Positions 10,001 through 19,134 of a stretch of 64,000 bases of DNA are shown one piece after another. This stretch comes from Pseudomonas sp. 31-12. GTDB taxonomy: Bacteria > Pseudomonadota > Gammaproteobacteria > Pseudomonadales > Pseudomonadaceae. The notes beneath the pieces were generated by a model. It had not been told where the DNA came from and did no database searches. It was given only the letters and a program-made list of their open reading frames with translations. The first letter of the stretch is position 1, and the number at the start of each line of letters is the position of its first letter. Both the position numbers and the translations under genes were made by a program. The DNA is taken from the NCBI RefSeq assembly GCF_003151075.1, contig NZ_CP029482.1, positions 682,001 to 746,000 of the forward strand, in the 5' to 3' direction.

Positions 10001-10390
10001 GCTTTGCTGGGTCGAGCGCTCGGTGAGCATTTGCTCGAGCTGCTGGATCGACTGGTTGGCGTAACGTTGCGGCACCGGCGGCATTATGGTGGCTTTGAGC
10101 TTGGTCAGCTCACGCTGGTTTTCGATGTTCTGCTTGGGCGCGGTGGCGAGCTGCTGCTTGAGAGCGACCAGCTTTTGCTCGTAATCACGCTGGTTGCCGA
10201 GCTGGGTCAGCGTGCTTTGCAGGACGGATTGCAGGGCTTTCTGATCTGCTTCCGGCAGTTTGCGATCGGCGATCTTGTCCAGATTCGCCTGCACGGCTTC
10301 GCTGGTCGGCGGTTCGGCCGCTTGCAATGTACCGACAGAAAGACTCAAGCCCAGCAGGGCCATGATGAAAAAAGTGCGCAGGGTTGACAT
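7040..10390 (-). CDS. mscK: Large MscS-family mechanosensitive channel (MscK/KefA type)
   Basis: A 1116-residue inner-membrane channel starting at ATG 10390, where a signal peptide is obvious (FIMALLGLSLSVGTLQA, cut before AEPP). Residues about 30-480 are periplasmic and coiled-coil-rich, followed by about 8 helices and then the MscS pore helix and beta domain (VGLGFGMQEIFANFISGI, then RPVRIGDTITIGNLSGTVSK). It opens under membrane tension to release ions during hypo-osmotic shock. An open frame upstream of 10390 would add 63 residues ahead of the signal peptide and is not credible. It follows cvrA by 34 bases, so the two are probably co-transcribed, pairing an osmotic release valve with a K+/H+ antiporter. 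MscK versus the related MscM cannot be settled by eye. Confidence 0.85.
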   Translation of the reverse strand: MSTLRTFFIMALLGLSLSVGTLQAAEPPTSEAVQANLDKIADRKLPEADQKALQSVLQSTLTQLGNQRDYEQKLVALKQQLATAPKQNIENQRELTKLKATIMPPVPQRYANQSIQQLEQMLTERSTQQSDLQKALADANSLVITAQTRPERAQAEISASQTRIQQINNILKAGKDAGKTLSGEQRDLLNAELAALNALIPLRRQELAGNNQLQDLGNSQHDLLTEKSDRLDQEIQELQTLINQKRLAQSQETVTQQSIEAQKSGGSALLATESSANLKLSDYLLKSTDRLNEVTQQNLQTKQQLDNVTQSDSALDEQINVLKGSLLLSKILYKQKQALPRLKLDRDLADQIADIRLYQFEVSQQRELLSNPATYVDNLLSTQPPEQVTPQLRKSLLELATTRADLLERLNRELSAVLNESITLQLNQKQLLSTAQSLRATLDEQMFWIPSNKPLDLEWMRAVPERLERQVTTLPWASSLSELSDGLIQRPLLFLPLVLLIGALLWRRKSLYARLSKVHQDIGHFKRDSQWHTPQAILINILLAMPVSLGLALCGLALQIDARGQNANMGAALLQMAQAWLVFYTAYRILAPGGVAELHFRWEKPQVEFLQGWVRRLGLVVMALVAVVAVAELQPSTLADDVLGMPVVLICYALMAWLLSRLLIASPTHQNASLFRKAVGVLFTVLPVALFVAVCFGYYYTALKLSDRLINTLYLLMFWLVIEATFVRGLSVAARRLAYQRALAKRQAAKEAGDGEAVIEEPTLDIEKVNEQSLRLIRLALLGGFIAALYWVWSDLISVFSYLDNITLYEYTSGTGANMSMVPISIGDMLGALIIIGITFALARNLPGLLEVLVLSKLNLAQGSAYATTTLLSYVIAGIGFVSTLSTLGVSWDKLQWLVAALSVGLGFGMQEIFANFISGIMILFERPVRIGDTITIGNLSGTVSKIRIRATTITDFDRKDIIVPNKTFITGQLINWSLTDTITRVTLKLGVDYGSDLDLVKELLLKAARDNPRVLKDPEPHVYFLNFGESTLDHELRMHVRDLGDRNPVLDEVNRFINREFKKQHINISFRQMEVYLKNLHGQEYKMVPIEPETKTIVPLVDGKSPLEPPPAKLD

Positions 10391-10424
10391 AGAGACCGAT
10401 CGAAAACGAGACGAAGTGTGGAGT

Positions 10425-12167
10425 TTAGAGGAACAAGCCCGGACCCGGGCGACTTCCTTCGGGGAATCTGACGCCCACTTTGCCGATCTTGTTCCCCTCC
10501 ATGACTGCGACGGTCCAGATGGTGTTGTTCCACTCCACCTGGTCGCCGACGACGGGAGCACCGCCGACTTTCTGGGCAATGAAACGGCCCAGGGACATGT
10601 CCGGATCGATGCCTTCGACTTTCAACCCGTACAGCGCCGCAACCGCTGCCAGCTGGGCGTCTCCTTCGAGTACGAAGTCGCCGAAGAAGCGCAGATCGAG
10701 GCCGCGTTGCGGTGCCTGGCTGAAGAGTTTTCCGAGGGCTGGAAGGTTGTGTTCATGGCCGATAACACACAGCAAATCATCGACTTCGAGCACCGTACTA
10801 CCCGACGGATGGAGCAGTTGTTGGCCACGAAACAGCGCTGCAATACGTGTGCCTTCGGGCATTTTCAGCTCCCGAAGGGGCGAACCGATGCACCATTTCT
10901 CGGCACCGAGGCGATAAACGAACAGCTCCCACTCGCTGGTGACATGCACCTCAAGGGCTGCGCGCGAGATCGGCGCCGGCTCCGGCGGAACGGTCACTTT
11001 CAAAAGTTTCGCCACCCAGGGCAGGCTCGTGCCCTGCACCAGCAGTGACACCAGCACGATAAAGAAGGCGAGGTTGAAGTAGAGCTGGGCATTCGGCAGG
11101 CCGGCCATCAGCGGGAACACCGCCAGAATGATCGGGACCGCGCCGCGTAATCCGACCCAGGAGATAAACGCCTTTTCGCGGCCGTGGAACGCTTTGAACG
11201 GCAGCAGACCGACCAGCACCGACAGCGGCCGAGCGAACAGAATCATCCACAGCGCCAGGCCCAGAGCGGGCAGGGCGATCGGCAGCAGATCATGCGGCGT
11301 GACCAGCAGCCCCAGCACCAGGAACATGCCGATCTGCGCAAGCCAGGCCATGCCGTCGAGCATGTGCAGAATGCCGTGGCGGCTGCGCACCGGGCGGTTG
11401 CCGATCACCAGGCCGCACAGGTAAACCGCCAGGAAGCCGCTGCCATGCAGGGCGTTGGTCAGGGCGAACACGACCAGGCCGCCGGCAATCACCAGAATCG
11501 GATAGAGGCCGTTGGCCAGGTGGATCCGGTTGACCAATTGCAGCATGACCCAGCCACCGCCAAGGCCGATGACGGCACCGATGCCGAACTCACGCACGAA
11601 GTGGGCGAGCAGGCTCCAATGGAGGCCGGTCTGGCCGCTGGCGAGCATGTCGATCAGGGTGACGGTGAGGAACACCGCCATCGGGTCGTTGCTGCCGGAT
11701 TCGATTTCAAGGCTGGCGGTGACCCGTTCGTTCAGTCCTTTGCCGCCGAGCAGCGAGAACACCGCCGCGGCGTCGGTGGAGCCGACGATAGCGCCGATCA
11801 GCAGGCCCTGAATCAGGTTCAGATCGAATAGCCACGCGGCGGCCATGCCGGTCATCCCCGTGGTGATCAACACCCCGACCGTCGCGAGCGACAGCGCTGG
11901 CCATAACGCCACGCGGAAGCTGGAAACCCGGGTGCGCAACCCGCCGTCGAGCAGGATGACTGCCAGCGCGAGGTTGCCGACCAGATAAGCTGTTGGGTAG
12001 TTATCGAAAATAATGCCGGCGCCATCGACACCGGCCGACATGCCCACCGCGAGGATGATCACCAGAATCGGGATACCAAGGCGCGATGAAAGGGAACTCA
12101 CCAGAATGCTTGCACCTACCAGCAACGCGCCGATCAAGAACAGGCTGTTGATGGTCGTCGCATTCAA
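10425..12167 (-). CDS. cvrA: Potassium/proton antiporter CvrA (NhaP2, CPA1 family)
   Basis: A 580-residue protein with about 12-13 helices of the Na+(K+)/H+ antiporter fold ([14 protein letters not shown]; ion-site region [31 protein letters not shown]), followed by a cytoplasmic RCK_C/TrkA-C region and a CorC_HlyC-like tail. It exchanges cytoplasmic K+ for protons and helps adjust cell volume at low osmolarity. I chose the TTG at 12167, giving the family-typical opening [17 protein letters not shown], because TGGAGT lies 7 bases before it. An ATG at 12260 would add 31 residues that do not look conserved. It is immediately upstream of the mscK-like gene. Confidence 0.88.
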   Translation of the reverse strand: MNATTINSLFLIGALLVGASILVSSLSSRLGIPILVIILAVGMSAGVDGAGIIFDNYPTAYLVGNLALAVILLDGGLRTRVSSFRVALWPALSLATVGVLITTGMTGMAAAWLFDLNLIQGLLIGAIVGSTDAAAVFSLLGGKGLNERVTASLEIESGSNDPMAVFLTVTLIDMLASGQTGLHWSLLAHFVREFGIGAVIGLGGGWVMLQLVNRIHLANGLYPILVIAGGLVVFALTNALHGSGFLAVYLCGLVIGNRPVRSRHGILHMLDGMAWLAQIGMFLVLGLLVTPHDLLPIALPALGLALWMILFARPLSVLVGLLPFKAFHGREKAFISWVGLRGAVPIILAVFPLMAGLPNAQLYFNLAFFIVLVSLLVQGTSLPWVAKLLKVTVPPEPAPISRAALEVHVTSEWELFVYRLGAEKWCIGSPLRELKMPEGTRIAALFRGQQLLHPSGSTVLEVDDLLCVIGHEHNLPALGKLFSQAPQRGLDLRFFGDFVLEGDAQLAAVAALYGLKVEGIDPDMSLGRFIAQKVGGAPVVGDQVEWNNTIWTVAVMEGNKIGKVGVRFPEGSRPGPGLFL

Positions 12168-12305
12168 AGGCAGTACTCCAGAAAGCTGAAAGGCGGGCAC
12201 AAACTGACCATGCAGTCTGCGTGCCAGCGATTCTAACCTGTTGAAATGTGATGCTGTCAAAAAGCTTTTGCAGCCGCGACAACGTCACCCGGATTGAGCT
12301 TGATC

Positions 12306-12428
12306 CTGTGGCGAGGGGATTTATCCCCGTTGGGCTGCGGAGCGGCCCCTGCGTTCTTTCAGGCACACACCGCAAACAGATCTTGCGACGGCTTCGCCGC
12401 CGAACGGGGATAAATCCCCTCACCACAG
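12306..12428. repeat. Inverted pair of REP elements (GTGGCGAGGGG family)
   Basis: Arms of 26 bases (12306-12331 and 12403-12428) match as inverted copies with one mismatch, separated by about 70 bases. They belong to the second REP family of this window (core GTGGCGAGGGG). They lie between cvrA and the chemoreceptor gene, both minus strand. No gene is visible in 12168-12462. Confidence 0.85.
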
Positions 12429-12462
12429 ATAAATCCCTTAGCCACAGAGAAAGTGTCGCTGC

Positions 12463-14088
12463 TTACAGGCTGAACCGCCCAACCATGTTGTTCAGGTCCA
12501 GCGCCAATCGCGACAATTCATTGCTCGCCGCACTCGTCTGATTCGCCCCGGCCGCCGATTGCACCGACAAATCACGGATGTTCACCAGGTTGCGATCGAC
12601 TTCACGGGCCACCTGCGCCTGTTCTTCAGCCGCGCTGGCAATCACCAGGTTGCGCTCGTTGATCTCGACAATGGCGCTGTTGATCGTGTCCAGGGACATG
12701 CCTGCACCGCGGGCGATGTTCAAGGTCGATTCGGCACGTTCGGTGCTGTTACGCATCGAATCCACCGCGTGTTCGGTACCGCTCTGGATGCTGCCGATCA
12801 TGCGTTCAATTTCGCTGGTCGACTGCTGGGTGCGATGCGCCAGTGCACGAACCTCATCCGCCACCACCGCGAAGCCACGCCCGGCTTCACCGGCACGCGC
12901 CGCTTCGATTGCGGCGTTCAAGGCCAGCAGGTTGGTCTGGTCCGCCAGGCCGCGAATTACGTCCAGCACCTTGCCGATGTCACGGGATTCATTGGCCAGA
13001 TCGCCAATCAGGGTCGCGGTGCTCTGCACATCGGCGCTCATGCGTTCGATGGCACTGACGGTTTCCTGCACCAGGTCACGACCGTCGCCGGCCGAGGTGG
13101 TGGCGTTTTTCGAGGCCTCGGAAGTGCTCACCGCGTTGCGCGCGACTTCTTCCACGGCGCTGGTCATTTCATTGACGGCGGTGGCGGCCTGTTCGATTTC
13201 GTTGTTCTGCTGGGTCAGGCCGCGGGCGCTTTCGTCGGTGACGCTGTTCAGCTCTTCCGCAGCGGAAGCCAGTTGCGTGGCCGAGCCGGCAATCCGCTGC
13301 AGGGTGTCGCGCAGCTTGTCCTGCATCTTCGACATGGCCAGCAGCAAGCGGCCGGTTTCGTCTTCACCATCGACATGGATCGGGCGAGTCAGGTTGCCTT
13401 CGGCGATTTCTTCCGCAGCGCTCAAAGCGTTGGCGATCGGCTTGGTGATGCTGTTGGTCAGCAGCCAGGCGAACAGCACGGTCAGGCCGCTGGCAATGAC
13501 CAGCAAGGTGATCACCAGGTTGAGCGAAGTCGAATACTGCTCACCGGCACGGGCGTCGGTGGCTTCAATCTGTTGCGTATTGATCTCAAGCAGCTTGCCG
13601 AGGGCCGAGTTGACGGCCTCGGAGTTGGAAAGCAGTTCGCTGTTGAGCATCGCGCTCAGTTCGTCGATCTGGTTATTGCGCGACAGCGTCTTCATCCGGT
13701 CTTCGAGCTGGCGATATTGCGCCAGCAACTGCACGTATTGATCGTACGCGGCGCGCTCTTGCGGGCCGTCGATCAGCGGTTCGTAGACCTTCTGAGCGTC
13801 ACGGATTTGCTGATTGCGCAGTTCGAACAGCTCGAAGGTTTTCCGCTGCACGTCCGGTTCGCGGTTGACCAGCAAACGGTAGGACAGCACCCGTAGGCGC
13901 AGGGTCAGTTGAGTAAATTCGTCCAGGCTTTTGATGCTCGGCACGCTCATGGACGCGATGTCTTCGCCGGCGTCGCGAATCTTGCTCATCTGGTTCAAGG
14001 CAAACACACCGAGAACCAGCATCAAACCGCCAATCAGGGCGAAACCGAGGAACGCCCGCGGTGCGATATTCATGTTACGAAGGGACAT
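12463..14088 (-). CDS. Methyl-accepting chemotaxis protein with 4-helix-bundle sensor
   Basis: A 541-residue chemoreceptor. TM1 at about residues 10-32 ([19 protein letters not shown]), a helical periplasmic ligand domain of the 4HB_MCP type (about 33-185), TM2 at about 190-212 ([20 protein letters not shown]), HAMP, then the long cytoplasmic hairpin whose tip contains the conserved [18 protein letters not shown]. The ATG at 14088 gives the family-typical opening [13 protein letters not shown]; an ATG at 14154 adds 22 polar residues and has no clear ribosome-binding site. It signals to CheW/CheA. The ligand is unknown. No pentapeptide for CheR docking is seen at the C-terminus (ends GRFSL). 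Confidence 0.93.
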   Translation of the reverse strand: MSLRNMNIAPRAFLGFALIGGLMLVLGVFALNQMSKIRDAGEDIASMSVPSIKSLDEFTQLTLRLRVLSYRLLVNREPDVQRKTFELFELRNQQIRDAQKVYEPLIDGPQERAAYDQYVQLLAQYRQLEDRMKTLSRNNQIDELSAMLNSELLSNSEAVNSALGKLLEINTQQIEATDARAGEQYSTSLNLVITLLVIASGLTVLFAWLLTNSITKPIANALSAAEEIAEGNLTRPIHVDGEDETGRLLLAMSKMQDKLRDTLQRIAGSATQLASAAEELNSVTDESARGLTQQNNEIEQAATAVNEMTSAVEEVARNAVSTSEASKNATTSAGDGRDLVQETVSAIERMSADVQSTATLIGDLANESRDIGKVLDVIRGLADQTNLLALNAAIEAARAGEAGRGFAVVADEVRALAHRTQQSTSEIERMIGSIQSGTEHAVDSMRNSTERAESTLNIARGAGMSLDTINSAIVEINERNLVIASAAEEQAQVAREVDRNLVNIRDLSVQSAAGANQTSAASNELSRLALDLNNMVGRFSL

Positions 14089-14362
14089 GCTGTTTACCAA
14101 AGTGAGCGCACCCGTGCGGCGCTGAAGCTGACGTGTGAGTGACTTATCGGTCATACGACTAAAGTCTTGAGGGCCTGCGCGTTTTTGTCGCAGACAGGCC
14201 CCGGCGACGAAGTGCAGGAACCAGATCCGCCAATCACAGTCTTTAAAGCTCGCGAGGAAGGTCGCCCGCCAGGAAAATCAAGGTCTTGCGCCCGAATAAC
14301 CCTGGCATCCGTGGTGACTTTTCTTTATCGTACGCGCCCCTTGAAATGCTTGGAAAATCAAA

Positions 14363-14593
14363 ATGTTGGAAGCATCCCTAAGCCAATTGGAACAGCTGGT
14401 CAGCGACCTGGTGCAACAGAACCAGAGCCTGCTCGCCACCAATCAGACCCTGAGCGCAGAACTGGCCCAGGCCAAGGATGAAAACGAAAGCCTGCAGCTG
14501 AACCTGATGGAACAGGAAGAGAAACAAGGCGCCACCGCGGCACGTATCCAGGCCCTGGTTGAGCGCGTCAGCGCCGGCCCGGTCAGCGCATGA
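14363..14593 (+). CDS. Small coiled-coil protein upstream of zapA (TIGR02449-like)
   Basis: A 76-residue protein that is a coiled coil nearly throughout: Leu heptads run from LSQLEQLVSDLVQQNQSLL to about residue 60. It is the conserved partner gene upstream of zapA in Pseudomonas, and its stop overlaps the zapA ATG (ATGA), so the two are co-translated. Its shape and place resemble the cell-division coiled-coil protein ZapB, which links the Z-ring to the chromosome terminus, but sequence alone does not prove that function. The 274 bases upstream (14089-14362) separate it from the divergent chemoreceptor and show no gene. Confidence 0.8.
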   Translation: MLEASLSQLEQLVSDLVQQNQSLLATNQTLSAELAQAKDENESLQLNLMEQEEKQGATAARIQALVERVSAGPVSA

Positions 14594-14892
14594 ATCACGG
14601 CGCCGCAGGGGTAAAAGTCGTCTCGATCCTGGGGGAGGACTATTCGATCAAGGCGCCGGCCGGGGAAGAGCAAACCCTGCTGGACGCCGCGCTGATGTTG
14701 AAAGCTGCCTTGGCCGATACCAAAAGAAAGTACCCGACGCTGATCGGTGACCGCCTGCTGGTGTTGGCCGCGATGAATCTGTGCTCCCAGCAGATTGAAA
14801 TGCAGAAGCAGCACAAGCAGGAACTCGACCGTTACCAAGAGCAAGTCAGCGCCACGGTTGAAGTGATCTCCAAGACGATCAATCAGGCCTGA
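14590..14892 (+). CDS. zapA: Cell division protein ZapA
   Basis: A 100-residue protein with an N-terminal alpha/beta head ([20 protein letters not shown]) and a C-terminal dimerising coiled coil, the normal ZapA layout and length. ZapA cross-links FtsZ protofilaments and stabilises the Z-ring at mid-cell. It is translationally coupled to the coiled-coil gene before it. In P. aeruginosa, zapA is followed by the 6S RNA gene and the 5-formyltetrahydrofolate cyclo-ligase gene. Here only 100 bases follow before a chemoreceptor gene, so that neighbourhood has been rearranged. Confidence 0.93.
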   Translation: MNHGAAGVKVVSILGEDYSIKAPAGEEQTLLDAALMLKAALADTKRKYPTLIGDRLLVLAAMNLCSQQIEMQKQHKQELDRYQEQVSATVEVISKTINQA

Positions 14893-14932
14893 TCGGCTTT
14901 GCGCACAACCAAAGAATAGATTGTCCATTGTG

Positions 14933-14942
14933 TTGTATACAA
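14933..14942. promoter_or_regulatory. Perfect palindrome TTGTATACAA, candidate regulator site before the Cache chemoreceptor
   Basis: A 10-base perfect palindrome lies 50 bases upstream of the chemoreceptor ATG at 14993. Such TTGTATACAA-like sites are typical of GntR/FadR-family repressors. No regulator gene adjoins it, so the binding protein is unknown. Confidence 0.35.
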
Positions 14943-14992
14943 TCGGCACGGCTGTTGCAGTGTTTCAGCCTCTTATTCTTTGGGGGTGCTCC

Positions 14993-16930
14993 ATGCAGTT
15001 CTGGCGACGCAGTATTCAATGGCAGTTGATTCTCAGCATGGGCACCGCCCTGCTGGTCAGCATCCTGATCGTGGTTGGCATTTATACCCTCGTGGTCAAC
15101 CGTCTCGCCCAGAGCTATCTGGTCGAGCAGGCACTGCCGTCGAGTATCGAGGCGATGCGCAACGACATCGAACGAATCCTCGTTCAACCTCTTACCGCCG
15201 CCAAGGACATCGCCAGCAACAGCATGGTGCGCGACTGGCTGGCCGGGGGTGAAAACAGTGGCCAGACAGACGCGTTCGTCCAGTATCTGGAAGGCATCCG
15301 CGCCGAACACAAAGCCTTTACCGCGCTGATTGTCGGCACCGCTTCAAACCACTATTTCACTGAGAAAGGCCTGGACCGGACCCTCAGCCGCTCCAATCCC
15401 AAGGACGCCTGGTTCTACACCTTCCTCGACAGTAACCAGCCGCGCACCCTCAATATCGACAATGACACCGCGACCGGAGAATTGGCGCTGTTCATCGACC
15501 TGAAGGTCGAGCAGGGCGGCAAAGTCGTGGGCGTTGCCGGGCTTGGGTTGAGCATGAAAGAGCTGTCGGAGCTGATCCACAATTTCAACTTCGGTGAGCG
15601 CGGCAAGGTCTATCTCGTGCGTTCCGACGGTTTGATCCAGGTTCATCCCGAGGCGCAATTCAGCGGCAAGCGCACACTGGCCGAGCAAATTGGCGCAACC
15701 GCCGCACAATCGGTCATGGGTCAAAAAGTTGCCACCAACAGCAGCTTCGTTCGCGACGGCGAAGATTATCTGGCGTTAAGCCTGCCGTTACGGGACTTGG
15801 GCTGGACCCTGGTGGCCGAAGTGCCACAGTCGCAGATCTATGCCGAGGCTCGTCGTGCCATGTGGGTGAGCAGCGGTATTGGCCTGGCGGTGGCGCTGGT
15901 GTGTCTGTTGCTAGTGGTTTTGCTGGCCCGTGGGTTGGTGCGGCCGATCCGTCAGGTAACAGCGGCGCTGGTAGCCATCGGTAGCGGCGGGGGAGATTTG
16001 ACCCACCGGTTAGATTCCAGCCGCGCCGATGAACTGGGTGACCTGGCACGCGGCTTCAATCGATTCCTCGGCAGTCAGCGCGAAATGATTGGCGAAGTGC
16101 TGACCACCAGCGAGCGTTTGCGCACGGCCGTTGGGCAGGTAGCACGGGTGGTGGATAACACCGCCGAACGTTCGGGTCGTCAGCAGGAAATGACCGACAT
16201 GGTTGCCACCGCCGTCCACGAAATGGGCCTGACCGTGCAGGAAATCGCCCAGAACGCGGGTAACGCCGCGGTCGCTTCACAGAACGCTCGCGATGAAGCG
16301 ATGCAGGCGCGTGAAGTTGTGGGTGGGTCGATCCGCCATATAGAAAGCATGTCCGATGAAATCGGCCTTGCGGCGGGAGCTGTTGGTGAGCTGGCTAATC
16401 AAGTGGCGTCGATCGATCAGGTGCTGGCAGTGATTCGCGGAATCTCCGAGCAGACCAATTTGCTGGCACTGAACGCGGCTATCGAAGCCGCGCGGGCCGG
16501 GGACATGGGGCGTGGGTTTGCGGTGGTGGCGGATGAAGTGCGGACGTTGGCGCGGCGCACGCAGTCGTCGACCGATGAGATCCAGCAGATGATCGGCAGT
16601 CTCAAGCAGGGCGCGGAAAATGCTGTTTCATCCATGCATTCCGGGCAGGCAGCAACGGGTACGGGGGTTGAGTCGAGCCAGCGCACCGGCGCGTCGCTGA
16701 CGGCGATTACCGGACAGGTCGAGCGTATCAGCGACATGAACCATCAAGTGGCGACGGCCACGGAAGAGCAGTCGGCGGTGACGGAAGAGATCAACCGCAA
16801 TGTGCAGGGGATTTCCGATCTGGCCCGGGCGACGGCCGGGGAAGTGAGAGCGTGCCGGGAGGACTGTCAGACGTTGCAGCGGTTGGCGGATGATCTGGCG
16901 CGGCAGATGGGTGGGTTCAGGCTGAGCTGA
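14993..16930 (+). CDS. Methyl-accepting chemotaxis protein with Cache-type periplasmic sensor
   Basis: A 645-residue chemoreceptor with TM1 at about residues 11-34 ([20 protein letters not shown]), a large periplasmic double-Cache-type domain (about 35-280, with KDAWFYTFL and [16 protein letters not shown]), TM2 at about 285-308 ([20 protein letters not shown]), HAMP, and the signalling tip [20 protein letters not shown]. The ATG at 14993 follows a GGGGGTG ribosome-binding site; earlier in-frame codons lack one. Double-Cache receptors in Pseudomonas commonly sense amino acids or organic acids, but the ligand pocket cannot be assigned here. It ends before a REP pair and converges with the acyl-CoA dehydrogenase gene. 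Confidence 0.94.
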   Translation: MQFWRRSIQWQLILSMGTALLVSILIVVGIYTLVVNRLAQSYLVEQALPSSIEAMRNDIERILVQPLTAAKDIASNSMVRDWLAGGENSGQTDAFVQYLEGIRAEHKAFTALIVGTASNHYFTEKGLDRTLSRSNPKDAWFYTFLDSNQPRTLNIDNDTATGELALFIDLKVEQGGKVVGVAGLGLSMKELSELIHNFNFGERGKVYLVRSDGLIQVHPEAQFSGKRTLAEQIGATAAQSVMGQKVATNSSFVRDGEDYLALSLPLRDLGWTLVAEVPQSQIYAEARRAMWVSSGIGLAVALVCLLLVVLLARGLVRPIRQVTAALVAIGSGGGDLTHRLDSSRADELGDLARGFNRFLGSQREMIGEVLTTSERLRTAVGQVARVVDNTAERSGRQQEMTDMVATAVHEMGLTVQEIAQNAGNAAVASQNARDEAMQAREVVGGSIRHIESMSDEIGLAAGAVGELANQVASIDQVLAVIRGISEQTNLLALNAAIEAARAGDMGRGFAVVADEVRTLARRTQSSTDEIQQMIGSLKQGAENAVSSMHSGQAATGTGVESSQRTGASLTAITGQVERISDMNHQVATATEEQSAVTEEINRNVQGISDLARATAGEVRACREDCQTLQRLADDLARQMGGFRLS

Positions 16931-16956
16931 TAAATGTATTGCCTGTACTGACGCCT

Positions 16957-17041
16957 TCGCGGGCAAGCCCGCTCCCACAGGGTCAGCGTGAACCACGATC
17001 CTGGGTTCACCGCAAAACCTTGTGGGAGCGGGTGCCCGCGA
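16957..17041. repeat. Inverted REP pair between convergent genes
   Basis: Two inverted copies of the GTGGGAGCGGG family lie at about 16957-16980 and 17020-17041, with a few mismatches and about 40 bases between them. They fill the gap between the converging chemoreceptor and acyl-CoA dehydrogenase genes and may act as a transcription barrier. Confidence 0.85.
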
Positions 17042-17071
17042 TTGGATGTCAGCTTCACCACAAGGCTTTGA

Positions 17072-18874
17072 TCAGAACCACTCATCCTGCATGCCTAGAC
17101 ACACATCATCCCGAGCCTCAAGAATCGCCAGCTCATGATGACAACCCGGCACTTCCCACGTCAGGAAATACCGCGCCGCCTGCAGCTTGCCTTTATAGAA
17201 GCTCACATCCGCCGCATCCCCTTTCGCCAACCCTTCCTCGGCGCGAATCGCCTGTTCCAGCCAGCGCCAGCCAATCACCGTATGCCCGAACACTTTCAGG
17301 TACAGCGCCGAGTTTGCCAGGCTGCTGTTGACCTTGCCTTGGCCCAGGTCTGTCAGCAAACCGATGGTCACCGTTTGCAGGTGCGCCACCAGTTTCTCCA
17401 GCGGCTCACGCAACGCGGTCAACGACTCATACGCTTGCGCCCGTTCGCCCGTGCCAGCGATCAGCCGAATCAATTGTTTGAGCCCCGCACCTCCGTTCTG
17501 CGCCAGTTTGCGTCCCAGCAAGTCCAGCGACTGAATGCCGTGGGTGCCTTCGTGGATCGGATTCAAACGGTTGTCGCGGTAGTACTGCTCCACCGGATAT
17601 TCGCGTGTGTAACCGTGGCCGCCGAGAATCTGGATAGCCAGTTCGTTGGCCTTCAGGCAGAACTCCGATGGCCAGGATTTGACGATCGGCGTCAGCAAAT
17701 CCAATAGCTCATGAGCCTGTTTGCGCTGGTCTTCAGTCTCCAGGGTCGTGGTGTCATCGAACAGACGCGCCGCGTACAACCCAAGGTCGAACGAGCCTTC
17801 AACATAGGCTTTTTGTGTCAGCAGCATGCGTTTGACGTCGGCGTGCTGAATGATCGCCACCGGCGCGGTGTTCGGGTCCTTGCTGTCCGGCACGCGGCCT
17901 TGCGGACGCTCGCGGGCGTACTCCAGGGAATACAGGTAACCGGCATAACCGAGCATCACCGCGCCCATGCCGACACCAATTCGCGCCTCGTTCATCATCT
18001 GGAACATGTAGCTCAAACCGTGGTGCGGTTTGCCCACCAGATACCCGACACACTCCCCGTTGTCGCCGAAATTCAGCGCGGTGGAGGTGGTGCCGCGCCA
18101 GCCCATCTTGTGGAACAGCCCGGCCAGCAGCACGTCATTGCGCTTGCCAAGGCTACCGTCATCGTTGACCAGAAACTTGGGCACGATAAACAGCGAAATC
18201 CCTTTCACCCCGGCCGGTGCGTCCGGCAATTTCGCCAGGACCATGTGCACGATGTTCTCCGAGAGCGGGTGATCGCCACCGGAGATGAAAATCTTGTTGC
18301 CCTTGAGCCGATAGGTGCCGTCAGACGCAGGCTCGGCGCGTGTACGAATATCCGACAGCGACGAGCCAGCGTGCGGTTCGGTCAGGGCCATGGTGCCGAA
18401 GAAGCGGCCGTCGATCATCGGTTGCAGGAAGCGCTGCTTCTGCTCATCGGTGCCGAAGCTTTCAATCAGGTTCGCCGCGCCCATGGTCAGGAACGGGTAC
18501 GAGGTCGACGCCGCGTTGGCTGACTGGAAATGCGCGAAGCAGGCCTGGGACAACAGCGTAGGAAGTTGCATGCCACCAGCGTCGAAACTGCGCGCCGCGT
18601 TGAGGAAACCGGCTTCGAGGAACGCATCCACCGCCGGTTTCACTTCCGGAATCAGAATCGCCTGACCGTTCTCGTAGCGCGGCTCGTTCTCGTCATTCTT
18701 GCGGTTGTGTGGCGCGAAGAACTTCTCGGCGATGCTGCGGGCCGTGCCGATGGCGGCATCGAAGGTTTCGCGATTGTGCTCGGCGAAACGCTCACGCTGG
18801 GTCAGGCCCTCGGCATCGAGGACTTCGTACAGCTCGAAAGCCAGATTGCGGGAACTGAGCAACGTCTCGGACAT
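17072..18874 (-). CDS. Acyl-CoA dehydrogenase with extended C-terminal domain (DmdC/AidB-like subfamily)
   Basis: A 600-residue FAD flavoprotein that oxidises an acyl-CoA to the enoyl-CoA, passing electrons to ETF. The N-terminal helical domain is followed by the FAD-binding segment (MALTEPHAGSSLSDI, about residues 160-174) and the C-terminal helical domain with ILGGHGYTREYPVEQYYRD. The segment NPIHEGTHGIQSLDLLGRK contains the Glu expected to be the catalytic base. About 120 extra residues at the C-terminus place it in the long subfamily that includes 3-methylmercaptopropionyl-CoA dehydrogenase. The true substrate is not deducible and no beta-oxidation partners adjoin it. It is a single gene flanked by REP elements on both sides. 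Confidence 0.9.
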   Translation of the reverse strand: MSETLLSSRNLAFELYEVLDAEGLTQRERFAEHNRETFDAAIGTARSIAEKFFAPHNRKNDENEPRYENGQAILIPEVKPAVDAFLEAGFLNAARSFDAGGMQLPTLLSQACFAHFQSANAASTSYPFLTMGAANLIESFGTDEQKQRFLQPMIDGRFFGTMALTEPHAGSSLSDIRTRAEPASDGTYRLKGNKIFISGGDHPLSENIVHMVLAKLPDAPAGVKGISLFIVPKFLVNDDGSLGKRNDVLLAGLFHKMGWRGTTSTALNFGDNGECVGYLVGKPHHGLSYMFQMMNEARIGVGMGAVMLGYAGYLYSLEYARERPQGRVPDSKDPNTAPVAIIQHADVKRMLLTQKAYVEGSFDLGLYAARLFDDTTTLETEDQRKQAHELLDLLTPIVKSWPSEFCLKANELAIQILGGHGYTREYPVEQYYRDNRLNPIHEGTHGIQSLDLLGRKLAQNGGAGLKQLIRLIAGTGERAQAYESLTALREPLEKLVAHLQTVTIGLLTDLGQGKVNSSLANSALYLKVFGHTVIGWRWLEQAIRAEEGLAKGDAADVSFYKGKLQAARYFLTWEVPGCHHELAILEARDDVCLGMQDEWF

Positions 18875-18992
18875 GTCGGCCTACCTTTTTTTGGAATGGA
18901 CCGAGTCTAGGCGTGGGAATAAAGGCTGAACAGGATGATTGATGAGCGTGATGGTGGAGCCGCGCAACAACTTAGCAGACACCCTAAAACAA

Positions 18993-19084
18993 CTGTGGGA
19001 GCGAGCCTGCTCGCGATAGCGGTGTGTCATCCGATTCATGTATTGGATGACACACCGCTATCGCGAGCAGGCTCGCTCCCACAG
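18993..19084. repeat. REPIN: perfect 40-bp inverted repeat
   Basis: Arms at 18993-19032 and 19045-19084 are perfectly complementary over 40 bases with a 12-base loop. The outer part is the GTGGGAGCGAGC REP core, and the inner part (ATAGCGGTGTGTCATCC) extends the pairing. It lies between the acyl-CoA dehydrogenase start and the putA stop. This is the REP-doublet (REPIN) form mobilised in Pseudomonas by RAYT transposases, and no RAYT gene lies in this window. Confidence 0.95.
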
Positions 19085-19134
19085 GGGATATTGCTGACCG
19101 GGCGTCTGTTGTAGATACCCGGTCGTGTTGCTGT

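Noticed and set aside
10391..10579. N-terminal extension of the mechanosensitive channel
   Set aside because: It would place 63 Arg/Ser-rich residues before an obvious signal peptide and overlaps the cvrA coding region.
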